Below, piece by piece: positions 45,114 to 53,869 of a stretch of 64,000 nucleotides of DNA (position 1 is its first letter; each line of letters opens with the position of its first letter). The notes beneath the pieces were generated by a model that was given only the letters and a program-made list of their open reading frames with translations, was not told the DNA's origin and searched no databases. This DNA comes from Paraburkholderia silviterrae (GTDB taxonomy: Bacteria > Pseudomonadota > Gammaproteobacteria > Burkholderiales > Burkholderiaceae): positions 136,145-200,144 of the forward strand of contig NZ_SMRP01000015.1 of NCBI RefSeq assembly GCF_004353915.1, written 5' to 3'. A program made the position numbers and the translations under genes.

Positions 45114-45335
45114 GGCCGCGCGCGCGGCATCGCCGCGCCCTTCCTGGCGAAAGCGGGCGGGGCGCAGCGACGCCTTCCAGTGGCGGACGTTTGTTTCCAC
45201 GTCGGCCTGGCGTGACAATTACGCAGTGCTATCCATCACCTCTATTGAATGAATATATAACCGGCATTCGCCGTGTGGGCGGGGCGGGCGGGTCCGGGCA
45301 GGTGGTTGGCGACATGACTAACGAGGAGAGCAAGG

Positions 45336-46910
45336 ATGAAACGACGACTTATTTGCATGGCGGTGGCGGCCTGTCTACCGGGATTCGCGATGGCCGATGC
45401 CACGGACGCGCAGATCAAGGCGCTGCAGGCGCAGGTGGCGGCGTTGCAGAAGGCGATGGCCAGGATGCAGGGCGAGATGGCGGCGCAGACGCGAAGCGCG
45501 TCGAGCAGCGCCGCAAAGCCGGAGGTGGCCGCGCAGGCGGCGACGCCCGCGCTTTCGCCCGACGACGGCGCTGCTCCGGCCACGCTGACGAACGACGAGG
45601 TCGCAAAGATCAAGCAGCAACTGGCCAGCCAGCGGCTGAAGGTGGACACGCTCGTGGATGCATCGAACACCGGGCCGCTCGCGGGCCTCTCGATCACGGG
45701 CTATATCGACCCGAGCTACATCTATAACCGGGCGGCGAACACCTCATCGTTCCTGTTTGCGAACCACGAAAGTTCGTACAACTACTTTAACAGCACGTTC
45801 GGCGATGTGTATCTCGACATCAAGAAGACCTTCGGCGTCGGCCCGATGGCGCCTTCGGCCGAAATCACGCTCATGCCCAACCGCGGCAATGGGATTACGC
45901 TGCTCACGAACGAGCACGGCTCGCTGGCCGACAATATCCTGAACACCGCCGTCGTCACCGTGCCGGTGACGGCGACCGGCACGTTCGTGGCCGGTCTCAT
46001 GACGAGCTTTGGCGGCTACGAGGTGCAGCAGTCGAACCAGATGCTCACGCTCACGCACAACCTGCTCTATGACTTCTCGGATCCGGGCAGCTACGTGGGC
46101 GTGGGCTGGAACTACTCGCCCGACGCCAGCCAGTGGGCCTTCAAGTTCATGGTGGGCAACGAGCAGTACCGCACCTACGGCTCCGTCACGCAGACGGGCA
46201 CGAACGCGTTGGGCGACCCGATCACGACGAGCAACAAGATCCCGACCTTCACGGCGCGCGCCGATTACACGTGGTCGAGCGCACTCGATATCGGCGGCTC
46301 GTTCAACGTGGGCCGCCAGACGCTGTCGAGCGCGACCGACTCCACCACGGGCCAGGTCGTGTACGGTCCGGGCGGCCAGGCAACGAGTTCGGGCGGCTAC
46401 TTTTTCTTCGGCGAAATGGATGCGACCTACACGCTCGCGGACATCCAGTACAACGCCGAACTCGACTACGGCCAGCAGCAGCGCGCCGCGTTCAACGGCG
46501 GCAACGCGCAGTGGTACGGCCTCTCGCTGCTCGCGCACCGCAAGTTCAACGCGCCGGTGGTGGGCCGCATGGGCGTGACCGCGCGCTACGACGTGCTCGC
46601 CAACGGCAAGAACGGTGGCGGCGGTGGCGGCGTCGTGCTCAATGGCAACGGCATGGACCCGTACAACGGCTTCGGCATTGGTTCGGAATGCCTCGCGAAC
46701 TCGAAGGCCAACGGCGGCTACGGCTTCGAATGCCAGGGCGCGACGCGCCAGGACGTGGCGCTCGATTTGCTGTTCTATCCGACGCAGCAGATCACCGTGA
46801 AGGTTGAATACCGCCACGACTGGGCCACGCAGAAGGTGTTCCTGCGCGACGACGGCTCGTACGGCAAGAGCAACGATCTGCTCGCCGCGCAATTCGTCTA
46901 CTCGTTCTAG
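45336..46910 (+). CDS. Porin-like outer-membrane protein with coiled-coil N-terminus
   Basis: A 524-residue protein. Signal peptide MKRRLICMAVAACLPGFAMA, then a short periplasmic coiled coil (AQIKALQAQVAALQKAMARM), an Ala/Pro linker, and a beta-barrel from about residue 120 (LSITGYIDPSYIYNR) to the terminal LLAAQFVYSF. A Gly-rich loop sits at about residue 425-435. The pattern fits DUF3138-like proteins of this bacterial group, though I am not certain of the family number. The position suggests outer-membrane entry of polyamines. Confidence 0.75.
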   Translation: MKRRLICMAVAACLPGFAMADATDAQIKALQAQVAALQKAMARMQGEMAAQTRSASSSAAKPEVAAQAATPALSPDDGAAPATLTNDEVAKIKQQLASQRLKVDTLVDASNTGPLAGLSITGYIDPSYIYNRAANTSSFLFANHESSYNYFNSTFGDVYLDIKKTFGVGPMAPSAEITLMPNRGNGITLLTNEHGSLADNILNTAVVTVPVTATGTFVAGLMTSFGGYEVQQSNQMLTLTHNLLYDFSDPGSYVGVGWNYSPDASQWAFKFMVGNEQYRTYGSVTQTGTNALGDPITTSNKIPTFTARADYTWSSALDIGGSFNVGRQTLSSATDSTTGQVVYGPGGQATSSGGYFFFGEMDATYTLADIQYNAELDYGQQQRAAFNGGNAQWYGLSLLAHRKFNAPVVGRMGVTARYDVLANGKNGGGGGGVVLNGNGMDPYNGFGIGSECLANSKANGGYGFECQGATRQDVALDLLFYPTQQITVKVEYRHDWATQKVFLRDDGSYGKSNDLLAAQFVYSF

Positions 46911-47217
46911 CCACGGCTGATGGGTGGGCCGATACCCTGGCTCGCCCTGGCACACCGGCTCCGCAATGAGGCGTGCCAATGGCGAGTCTGGATTCACGTT
47001 AATTACGCTGAAAATCGGAGAGAGCCGACCTTAACGACTGAAAACATAAAAAATACAATAATTTCCACTGCATGGCCTGCAATAGCATTGGCCCCCAAGA
47101 ACAATGGACGCAGCACCGCATCGCGACGTGCTGTCTTCGGGAGCCCAAACGAATGTCGACGGTGCCAGGCGGCCCGATACGCCTTCGCGGCTCCGGACGC
47201 TACGGGGATCAATCAAG
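46911..47217. other. Gene-free upstream region of the chemoreceptor
   Basis: An AT-rich section (around 47035-47065) probably holds the chemoreceptor promoter; no motif clear enough to call was found. Confidence 0.4.
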
Positions 47218-48855
47218 ATGGCTCAAACCCGCGTTATTACCCGGCTGGCAGCCGGTTTCGGCGTCGTGCTCACGATGCTCGTCGCCCTGTCCGTGGTCGG
47301 CATGGCCAGCATGACCAGCATTCGCAGCAAGCTCGACGACATCGTGCTCGTCCACGACGCCGAGACGATGCGCGCGACGAATCTGCGCGGCGCGGTGAGC
47401 GGTATCGCCATTGCCATCCGCAACATGGCGGTGATGACCAATGAAAAGGATGTCGAGGCGGAACAGTCGGCGATCAAGGCGCAGGAGGCTTCCTATGCGG
47501 AAAACTATCGCGCGCTCGGTCGTCTGTTCGACGCCTCGCCGCTGACCACCGCGCAAGAGCGGCGCCTGTTTGCCGCGCTGCGTGACGAAGAGGCTCAGAC
47601 ATTGCCGCTCGTCGAGAAGGAGGCGATGAACTGGGCGCTCGCCAACGATCAGGATGCCGCGCTCAAGGTGCTCGTGAACGAAGTGCGGCCAAGGCAGGTC
47701 GCATGGCTGGCCACGCTGGACCAGTTGCTCGCGCTCGAGCAGGGCCGCGCGCATGATGCGGCGGATGCCGCGGCGGCGACGTGGTCGCGCCTTGCGCTCG
47801 TCACCGTGGCTGCCGTGTTCGCGGCGCTCTGCGTGGGCGTGGCGGCTGCAGTGCTGATCACGCGCAGCATCCTGCGGCAGCTCGGCGGCGATCCGGGTGA
47901 GGCGCAGCGTCTCGCCAGCGAAATAGCGGGCGGAAATCTCGCGGTGGCGGTGGTGCTCCGGCCCAACGACAATCGCAGCCTGATGGCCTCGCTCGAAACG
48001 ATGCGCTTGCAGCTCGTGTCGATTGTCGGACAGATCAAGACCTCGGCGGAATCGATCGCGGTGCGCGCGGGCGAGATTGCGACCGGCAATCTGGATCTTT
48101 CGCAGCGCACCGACGAGCAGGCTGCATCGCTTCAACAGGCCGCGGCCAGCATGGCCGAACTGACCTCTGCCGTGACGCAAAGCTCAGACGACGCGGCACA
48201 TGCCAGCACCGTCGCCAGCGCAGCTTCTGATGCGGCGGGGAGGGGCGGCGAGCTGGTCGGGCGTGTGATCTCGACCATGGAGGACATTGCGGGCAGCTCG
48301 GCGCGCGTCGAGGAGATCATCGGCGTGATCGAGGGCATTGCGTTTCAGACCAATATCCTCGCACTCAATGCGGCGGTCGAAGCGGCGCGTGCCGGAGCCG
48401 AAGGACGTGGCTTTGCCGTGGTCGCGGGCGAGGTGCGCACGCTGGCCCAGCGTACCGCGCTCGCGGCGAAGGAGGTCAAAGCGCTGGTCGGCGAATCGGC
48501 GGGGCATGTCGAGGCGGGGTCCCGTCTCGTGGCGGATGCGGGTGAGCGCATCTCCGGACTCGTGCGCTCGGTGCATGAATTCACGGGCATTATGAGCAAT
48601 ATCGCGACTGCGTGCGCCGCGCAGAAGAGCGATATCGAACAGGTCAATCGCGCCGTGACGGAAATGGATGAGGCGACTCAGCGCAACGCGGCGCTCGTCG
48701 AGCAGGTTGCTGGCGCCGCGCAAACGCTGGCCGGTGGCGCCGCAGGCCTTCGCGAGGCGGTGGCTGTGTTCAACATCGCCGGCGTGCGCAGCGAAGCGCG
48801 GCACGAAGTCTCTGACTCCGCTGCGCGGTGCGTTGAGGTTTGCGGTTCAACCTGA
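47218..48855 (+). CDS. Methyl-accepting chemotaxis protein
   Basis: A 545-residue chemoreceptor. TM1 at about residues 8-30, a four-helix periplasmic ligand domain (about 31-185, Ala/Glu-rich), TM2 about 190-212, HAMP (LGGDPGEAQRLASEIAGGNL), and a signalling hairpin with the conserved tip IEGIAFQTNILALNAAVEAA. No CheR/CheB-tethering pentapeptide at the C-terminus. ATG 47218 has GGGGAT upstream. Being next to a polyamine uptake locus, diamines or related amino compounds are plausible attractants (inference). Confidence 0.92.
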   Translation: MAQTRVITRLAAGFGVVLTMLVALSVVGMASMTSIRSKLDDIVLVHDAETMRATNLRGAVSGIAIAIRNMAVMTNEKDVEAEQSAIKAQEASYAENYRALGRLFDASPLTTAQERRLFAALRDEEAQTLPLVEKEAMNWALANDQDAALKVLVNEVRPRQVAWLATLDQLLALEQGRAHDAADAAAATWSRLALVTVAAVFAALCVGVAAAVLITRSILRQLGGDPGEAQRLASEIAGGNLAVAVVLRPNDNRSLMASLETMRLQLVSIVGQIKTSAESIAVRAGEIATGNLDLSQRTDEQAASLQQAAASMAELTSAVTQSSDDAAHASTVASAASDAAGRGGELVGRVISTMEDIAGSSARVEEIIGVIEGIAFQTNILALNAAVEAARAGAEGRGFAVVAGEVRTLAQRTALAAKEVKALVGESAGHVEAGSRLVADAGERISGLVRSVHEFTGIMSNIATACAAQKSDIEQVNRAVTEMDEATQRNAALVEQVAGAAQTLAGGAAGLREAVAVFNIAGVRSEARHEVSDSAARCVEVCGST

Positions 48856-49410
48856 GTCTGCGGGGCGGCCGCCGCTTGCCGCCTCTCACTACATGAGGTG
48901 AGCCGCGCTGGCAAGCTGGGCACGCTCGCTCGGACCATCAATATGAATGCCGAAATGAATATGTTTGATGACGTTATTCGAATGAATGATTCATCCAATC
49001 CGGAATACGTTTTTTTAGTTTTTATTCTTGAAAATAGATTGCAGTGACAGGCAACTAAACTCACGCCAACCCTTGGCGTGCCGATAGCCCGGTCGCCGTC
49101 AATTCGTGCCTCCTGGCGCGGTCCGATGTGGGTATTGTCAGATGAATGCGCGGTGCGCGGATATGCCGTTGCGGGCCACGATTCGTTGCCATGGTCAACG
49201 TCAATGCAAGGTTCATCAAGAGTGGAAATAAACCGGTAAGCGGATTTAGTTTTTTACTGGCAGCGAGGTATCCAGCAAACTTGAGGCCGATTGAAATTTC
49301 CGGTCTATCGTCTAGCATTAGCATTACCACGACGCTACACATTGCGGCCCGGCAGGCCGCCCTCGGATCGACGGGAAAAACGGCTATTAACGTCAATCAC
49401 GGAGCGCGGT
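48856..49410. other. AT-rich gene-free border before the CHAT operon
   Basis: From about 48935 to 49330 the sequence is markedly more AT-rich than either flank. It holds one hairpin (49062-49080) and no supported gene. This could be an insertion border and must hold the promoter of the downstream operon; I could not assign -35/-10 boxes with confidence. Confidence 0.5.
49062..49080. repeat. Perfect inverted repeat, 8-bp arms
   Basis: CACGCCAA-CCC-TTGGCGTG. It may end the chemoreceptor transcript or mark an attachment or operator site; no T-run follows on the plus strand. Confidence 0.45.
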
Positions 49411-50763
49411 ATGTCGACTCAGCCTGCTGGACCCTGCGAACTGCCGGGCGTAGACCTCGAAAGCTGGCTCATCGAGTTCGACAAGAACGGCGCCTGCACT
49501 TCTCCCAAGACGCGTGAAGCCTTATTGAACCGGATTGCCGGTGAAGGCGATTTGCCTGTCATTCTCTTTTCGCACGGTTGGAACAACGAGTTCGGCGATG
49601 CGACACGCTGGTATGCCGCGTTTGTCCAGCACCTCCAGACTCGCCTCCACGAAATTCCCGACCGTAAGCACCCGCTGTTTGTCGGCGTGATCTGGCCCAG
49701 CACCTGGCTTTCCTTCGACACCGGTCCCGAGATGGCGGCGGGAGGGGAGACGCCGGCATCGGCGGGCGACGACGAAGCGCTCACCCAGGATCTGCTCGCT
49801 CAAGTCGAGGACCCCGCCCAGCGGGAGAAGTTGACTTCGCTGCTCGGCGAAGAGCGCTTGAGCGAAGCAGACGCCACGACGCTTGCGGAGCTGATTGCTG
49901 CAACGTGCGCGCGCGCGAGCGCCGATTCCGGCGTGGAGGGCGCCGAAGGCGACCCGCCCGATGCCCAGTCTGTGCTGGAGGCGATGAAGAGCCTCCAGGC
50001 GCTTGCGCCGGACTCGACGGAGAACGAAGAGTCGCTGGAGCCGGGCGTCGTGACCGGACATACGCAAGCTCCATTGCGCGATGCCGGTGGCCTGCGATAT
50101 CTCGACCCCCGCTGGGCGCTGCGGGTCGCTTCGGTCTACCAGATGAAAAATCGCGCAGGCAAGGTTGGCGCCAACGGCGTATTTGAACTCGTGAAAGCCA
50201 TTTTGAATCTGCCCGCAACGCGGCTTCATCTCGTCGGGCATTCGTATGGCGCCAAAGTCGTTTTGTCGTCCATCGTCGCCGCGCCTCTGCCTCGGCCGGT
50301 GGAGTCCGTGCTGTTGCTGCAGCCCGCTATTTCCTACCTGGCCTTTGCAGCGGAGGTGCCCGGCAAGGGCAGAAGCGGCGGTTATCGCGAAGCGCTCAAG
50401 CTCTCCCGGCAACCCGTGCTCACGACGTATAGCGCGCATGATTTTCCACTCCATGAAGTGTTTCACCGCGCGCTGCGGCGCGATATCGATCCTGGTGAGC
50501 CGGCTGTCGCGGGTGGCGAGATGGGTGTCGATACGCTGGCGGGCCCGCCGCCCAACCAGTTTGCCGCCCTTGGCGGATATGGTCCGCGAGGCGCGAGCGA
50601 AAGACTGATCGAACCGCTGCCCGATCCCGGCGAGCCGCTCGATATCGACAATGCGGTTGCCATCGTCGGTTTCGACGGGACGATGCAAAAGCGCGTGGCC
50701 GGCCACGGTGATATCGCGACGCCCTATACGGCCTGGCTTTTACATCTGCAGTTGAGCAGATAG
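49411..50763 (+). CDS. Alpha/beta hydrolase, first gene of the CHAT operon
   Basis: A 450-residue lipase/esterase-fold protein. N-terminal strand PVILFSHGWNNEFGDATRWY gives the oxyanion region; the nucleophile is Ser278 in LVGHSYGAKVVLS. Candidate acid and base lie in TTYSAHDFPLHEVFH and HGD near the C-terminus. Residues about 110-225 are a long acidic, low-complexity insertion (rich in Glu/Ala/Asp) between the cap-forming strands, probably flexible. No signal peptide. ATG 49411 is used with GGAGCG upstream; the frame is open from 49291 but without family sequence. Eleven bases separate it from the next gene. Confidence 0.8.
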   Translation: MSTQPAGPCELPGVDLESWLIEFDKNGACTSPKTREALLNRIAGEGDLPVILFSHGWNNEFGDATRWYAAFVQHLQTRLHEIPDRKHPLFVGVIWPSTWLSFDTGPEMAAGGETPASAGDDEALTQDLLAQVEDPAQREKLTSLLGEERLSEADATTLAELIAATCARASADSGVEGAEGDPPDAQSVLEAMKSLQALAPDSTENEESLEPGVVTGHTQAPLRDAGGLRYLDPRWALRVASVYQMKNRAGKVGANGVFELVKAILNLPATRLHLVGHSYGAKVVLSSIVAAPLPRPVESVLLLQPAISYLAFAAEVPGKGRSGGYREALKLSRQPVLTTYSAHDFPLHEVFHRALRRDIDPGEPAVAGGEMGVDTLAGPPPNQFAALGGYGPRGASERLIEPLPDPGEPLDIDNAVAIVGFDGTMQKRVAGHGDIATPYTAWLLHLQLSR

Positions 50764-50774
50764 CGAGGCTCGGC

Positions 50775-52373
50775 ATGCTCGATCTGGGGTCGGTAGTCAA
50801 TGGCGTGACCACGCTTTGGAACGCGCTCTCGAAGGACGAACCCGCAGCGGGGTCGACGGTGCTTTCCGTTCGGCTCCTGCTTCGCAGCGACAAGCCCTAT
50901 GTCGGCCTCGAGCTTTCGACCAGCGAATTGCCGCCGGACGTGCTGTCTGTTTCGCCCGCGGACGAACCGGGCAAGCCGGTGACATGGGAAGTTCCGCTCG
51001 AAGCATTCGGCGCAGTCGAAGGCAGTGGTTTTGGGGCGCCTGCGCCCCTCGAGGTGCCGGCGATGCTGGTGTCCGATCTGCGCTATTGCCTCGAGCGTCT
51101 TGAAGGGGCGTCGAGGCGTCCGCTCTGGTTGAGATTGATCCGACCATATGGATTGCTCGGATCGGCCGCCTGGGAGCGAACGCTGTGCGGCGAACTGCAA
51201 CGCCCCACGCTGCGCTTGCCGGATTTTCCCGAACGGCCGGCGGAACGGACTGATGCGCTCGAAAATGCCGTGGTGGTCGATCCGCCGCCCGACACCGACG
51301 AAAGCGTCCTCAAAACGCGCGTGCGCACCCTCATCGAGTCCGTGCTCGAGGCGTCGTCGCGCTCGCGCACCCGCGTGCACGTGTTCACGCGGCGCCGCTG
51401 GTATCCATCGCTGAGCCTGTTCGACGCCGACTCCCGCGTCACCGTGTACGACCCCGACCAGAGACCGGAGCGTGAGTGGGCGCCAGCGGATGCCGACGCA
51501 GACGCGCCGCCCAACGTGTTGCGAGCCGCAAGATCGGACCGCGCCACGCAACTGCGTTCCGCGGCATGGGCCACCTGGATCGCGGGCGCGCTGGATGGCA
51601 GAGGGCTTGATGCGCTGCACCTCGTCTGCCGGTCGAAGTGGACGGATTCTGGCGCATGCCTTGTCTTGTCGAATTCGCCTGCGATGGAGGAGGACGAGAT
51701 CACGCTCAGGGAGATCGGCTACGAAGAGCTGGAACTGCTTGCGATTCGCTCGGGCGCCTGGTCCGTTACGTTCGTCCCGGCCACCGTTGCCCAGAGCCAT
51801 CCCATGGCATGCGTTGCGGACGGGTTTGCGCAGCGGCGCGCGGGTGCGGTGTTGTTTCACTCGCTATGCGAGGCGCAGGAAGATGCATCGTTTGGCGCGG
51901 CGTGCAGGCTGCTCTTTGGCGGCACATCCAGAGCGCCGCGGCTGACGCAAGGTTTTCTGTATTGCCATCCGGATTTCATTTACCAGCGTGCGCCGGCATC
52001 CTCTGGCATTCCCGGCGATACCGCAGGGTTATTTCGCTTCCTGGCGGAGAATGCGAAGCTGGTGGCCGCGCGCGCGCCCTTGAAAGAGCGCCTGCTCTCG
52101 ACGGCTACACGCTTTGTTCCATTGGTCAAAACGCGAGAAGTGACGGCCCCGCCGGGTTGGCTGGGGGCCGCGCAGCGTTTTCTTGAAGCCGCCGCTTTCG
52201 ACGAGGTGCGCCGCTCGGCCAGCGACCTGCTGTTATCGCGGCCGACCAGCAAGACCGGGCAGACCGACAAGACGAATCGACAGGACGAGAAAACGAAGGC
52301 CGCGATCGATATCCTGACGGAAATACAGGGGGTTCTGAAGAATCACGCGAAAACAAATAAAGAGGAATCCTGA
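50775..52373 (+). CDS. Degenerate CHAT-domain protein (pseudo-protease)
   Basis: A 532-residue protein with no name-giving motif, but residues about 275-400 follow the CHAT caspase-fold pattern. LDALHLVCRS at 278-287 aligns with VHFFCHG of the next gene, with Arg286 in place of the catalytic His. Fifty-one residues on, VPATVAQS replaces LNSCASA, so the Cys is missing. VADGFAQRRAGAVLFHSLCE resembles the following CHAT helix-strand. Residues 1-250 are a beta-rich front part of unknown type; the C-terminus (residues 495-532) is Lys/Asp/Thr-rich. Likely a non-catalytic partner or regulator of the CHAT protease. Two bases precede the next start. Confidence 0.6.
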   Translation: MLDLGSVVNGVTTLWNALSKDEPAAGSTVLSVRLLLRSDKPYVGLELSTSELPPDVLSVSPADEPGKPVTWEVPLEAFGAVEGSGFGAPAPLEVPAMLVSDLRYCLERLEGASRRPLWLRLIRPYGLLGSAAWERTLCGELQRPTLRLPDFPERPAERTDALENAVVVDPPPDTDESVLKTRVRTLIESVLEASSRSRTRVHVFTRRRWYPSLSLFDADSRVTVYDPDQRPEREWAPADADADAPPNVLRAARSDRATQLRSAAWATWIAGALDGRGLDALHLVCRSKWTDSGACLVLSNSPAMEEDEITLREIGYEELELLAIRSGAWSVTFVPATVAQSHPMACVADGFAQRRAGAVLFHSLCEAQEDASFGAACRLLFGGTSRAPRLTQGFLYCHPDFIYQRAPASSGIPGDTAGLFRFLAENAKLVAARAPLKERLLSTATRFVPLVKTREVTAPPGWLGAAQRFLEAAAFDEVRRSASDLLLSRPTSKTGQTDKTNRQDEKTKAAIDILTEIQGVLKNHAKTNKEES

Positions 52374-52375
52374 TC

Positions 52376-53869
52376 ATGCCGACAAAGAGCTCGACAATCG
52401 AGATTTCCAGCATGAACGATGGCTCCGTCGGCTTTCGGCTCCTGCGCGCGGACACGAATTGGGCCGGCATGCTTCAATACCATGCCCTGGCGCTCGATCC
52501 TGGCAGCTTGCCGCGTCTGGACAATCAGCAGAACGTCATTGCCTACGGGCAGAAAATCACCGAGGCCTTGTGCCAGCATAAGGCCGTGAATCCGGACTTG
52601 ACGCAGTTTTTCGGGCTTCCCGCCCAGTCCCCGGCGATCCTCAAATTTCTGATTACGACGACCGAAGGCGAGCGCTACAGTTGGGAAACGTTGTGCGACG
52701 AGCGCCTGATTTTTCTCGCCGTTCATCATGCGTGCAGCGTGAGCCGGGTGACGATTGGCGGAAGACCCGAGCAGGACGGCGACTACGCTTCTTTCGAGTG
52801 GCCAATCCGCATGCTGGCGTTTCTTTCACCCAGCGGGGTGCCTTCCAGGGCCGAAATGGAGGCGATCGTCGACACCGTTGCGCTTGCGCGCCAGGATGGG
52901 CTCGATATACGCGTCGGCCTGTATCTCGGCGAACAGGCGCTGCTCGACGATGCGCTCGCCTGCGTAAATGGCGGCGCATGGCCTGGCATCGAAGTCTTCC
53001 CGATGCCCTCGAATGCATACGGCATTGAAGAGGCATTGAAGAGCGCGCAGCCACAGATCGTCCATTTCTTCTGCCACGGCGCCGTAAAGGCCGGCGTCAA
53101 CCTGCTTGAGTTCGCTTCGGTCAACGATCACGATATCGAGGCTGCCAGCGGCTCCGTTGCGCTTTCGATCGAGCGTCTCGAACTGGTGATGTCCACGATC
53201 GGCACGGTATGGACCACCATGCTCAACAGTTGTGCGTCCGCCATGAGCCCCGCCGCCGAGAGGCAGGCCGAATCCGCTCAGGTGCCCAAACTGTTTTCCA
53301 TGGCCTGCCGGCTGGCACAGACGGCGTCTCCACTCACGGTGGGCATGGCGGAGCCGGTCACGGACCAGGACGCCACACTCTTTACCCGTGTTTTCTATAC
53401 GATCGCCTTGCGCTTCATTCGCGAGGCAACGAGCAAGCTCACCCCGGGAAACTTCGCCACCATCGACCTTGGCGAAGCCGTATTCCAGGCCCGGCAGAAG
53501 CTTCACGCAACGGCCAATTCCGCTTCCGCCACGAACGGCTCGGGCAGGTGGTGGCTTCCCGTGCTCTATTCCCGCGAGCATCCCCTGAAGGTCATGCTGA
53601 TGGAGAAAAACAGAGCGGATGAAGCACGCGGCGAGCCCATGCAGTTGCAGGACGATGAAGCAGCGGAGCCGCCAATGGCTGAAAGAGTGAAGACGCAGAT
53701 CGACGACATCATGAAGACGCGGATCGATGCGGTCGCGCATGCGCTGCGCAGCCTGCCGGCGAACAGCCCGCTTCCCTTGCGGCAAGACATGCTGGCGCTT
53801 TTGAATAACGTCCCGGAACATCTGCGCCCGGATCTTTTTGGAAACTTCAATCGTGCCGCAACTCATTGA
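52376..53869 (+). CDS. CHAT-domain (caspase-like) cysteine protease
   Basis: A 497-residue protein. CHAT domain at about residues 90-395: IVHFFCHGAVKAGVN with catalytic His234 and TTMLNSCASAMSP with nucleophile Cys286, spacing 52, as in CHAT/separase-type clan CD enzymes. The front 90 residues (FRLLRADTNWAGMLQYHAL) are of unknown fold. The C-terminus (about 420-497) has an acidic linker and a helix pair. No signal or membrane segment, so cytoplasmic. ATG 52376 follows AGAGGAATCC. Substrate is not evident; the operon neighbours are candidates. Confidence 0.8.
   Translation: MPTKSSTIEISSMNDGSVGFRLLRADTNWAGMLQYHALALDPGSLPRLDNQQNVIAYGQKITEALCQHKAVNPDLTQFFGLPAQSPAILKFLITTTEGERYSWETLCDERLIFLAVHHACSVSRVTIGGRPEQDGDYASFEWPIRMLAFLSPSGVPSRAEMEAIVDTVALARQDGLDIRVGLYLGEQALLDDALACVNGGAWPGIEVFPMPSNAYGIEEALKSAQPQIVHFFCHGAVKAGVNLLEFASVNDHDIEAASGSVALSIERLELVMSTIGTVWTTMLNSCASAMSPAAERQAESAQVPKLFSMACRLAQTASPLTVGMAEPVTDQDATLFTRVFYTIALRFIREATSKLTPGNFATIDLGEAVFQARQKLHATANSASATNGSGRWWLPVLYSREHPLKVMLMEKNRADEARGEPMQLQDDEAAEPPMAERVKTQIDDIMKTRIDAVAHALRSLPANSPLPLRQDMLALLNNVPEHLRPDLFGNFNRAATH

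Noticed and set aside
49061..49396. Minus-strand 111-residue hydrophobic frame
   Set aside because: Hydrophobic stretch arises from AT-rich DNA; no ribosome site; lies in the border region.
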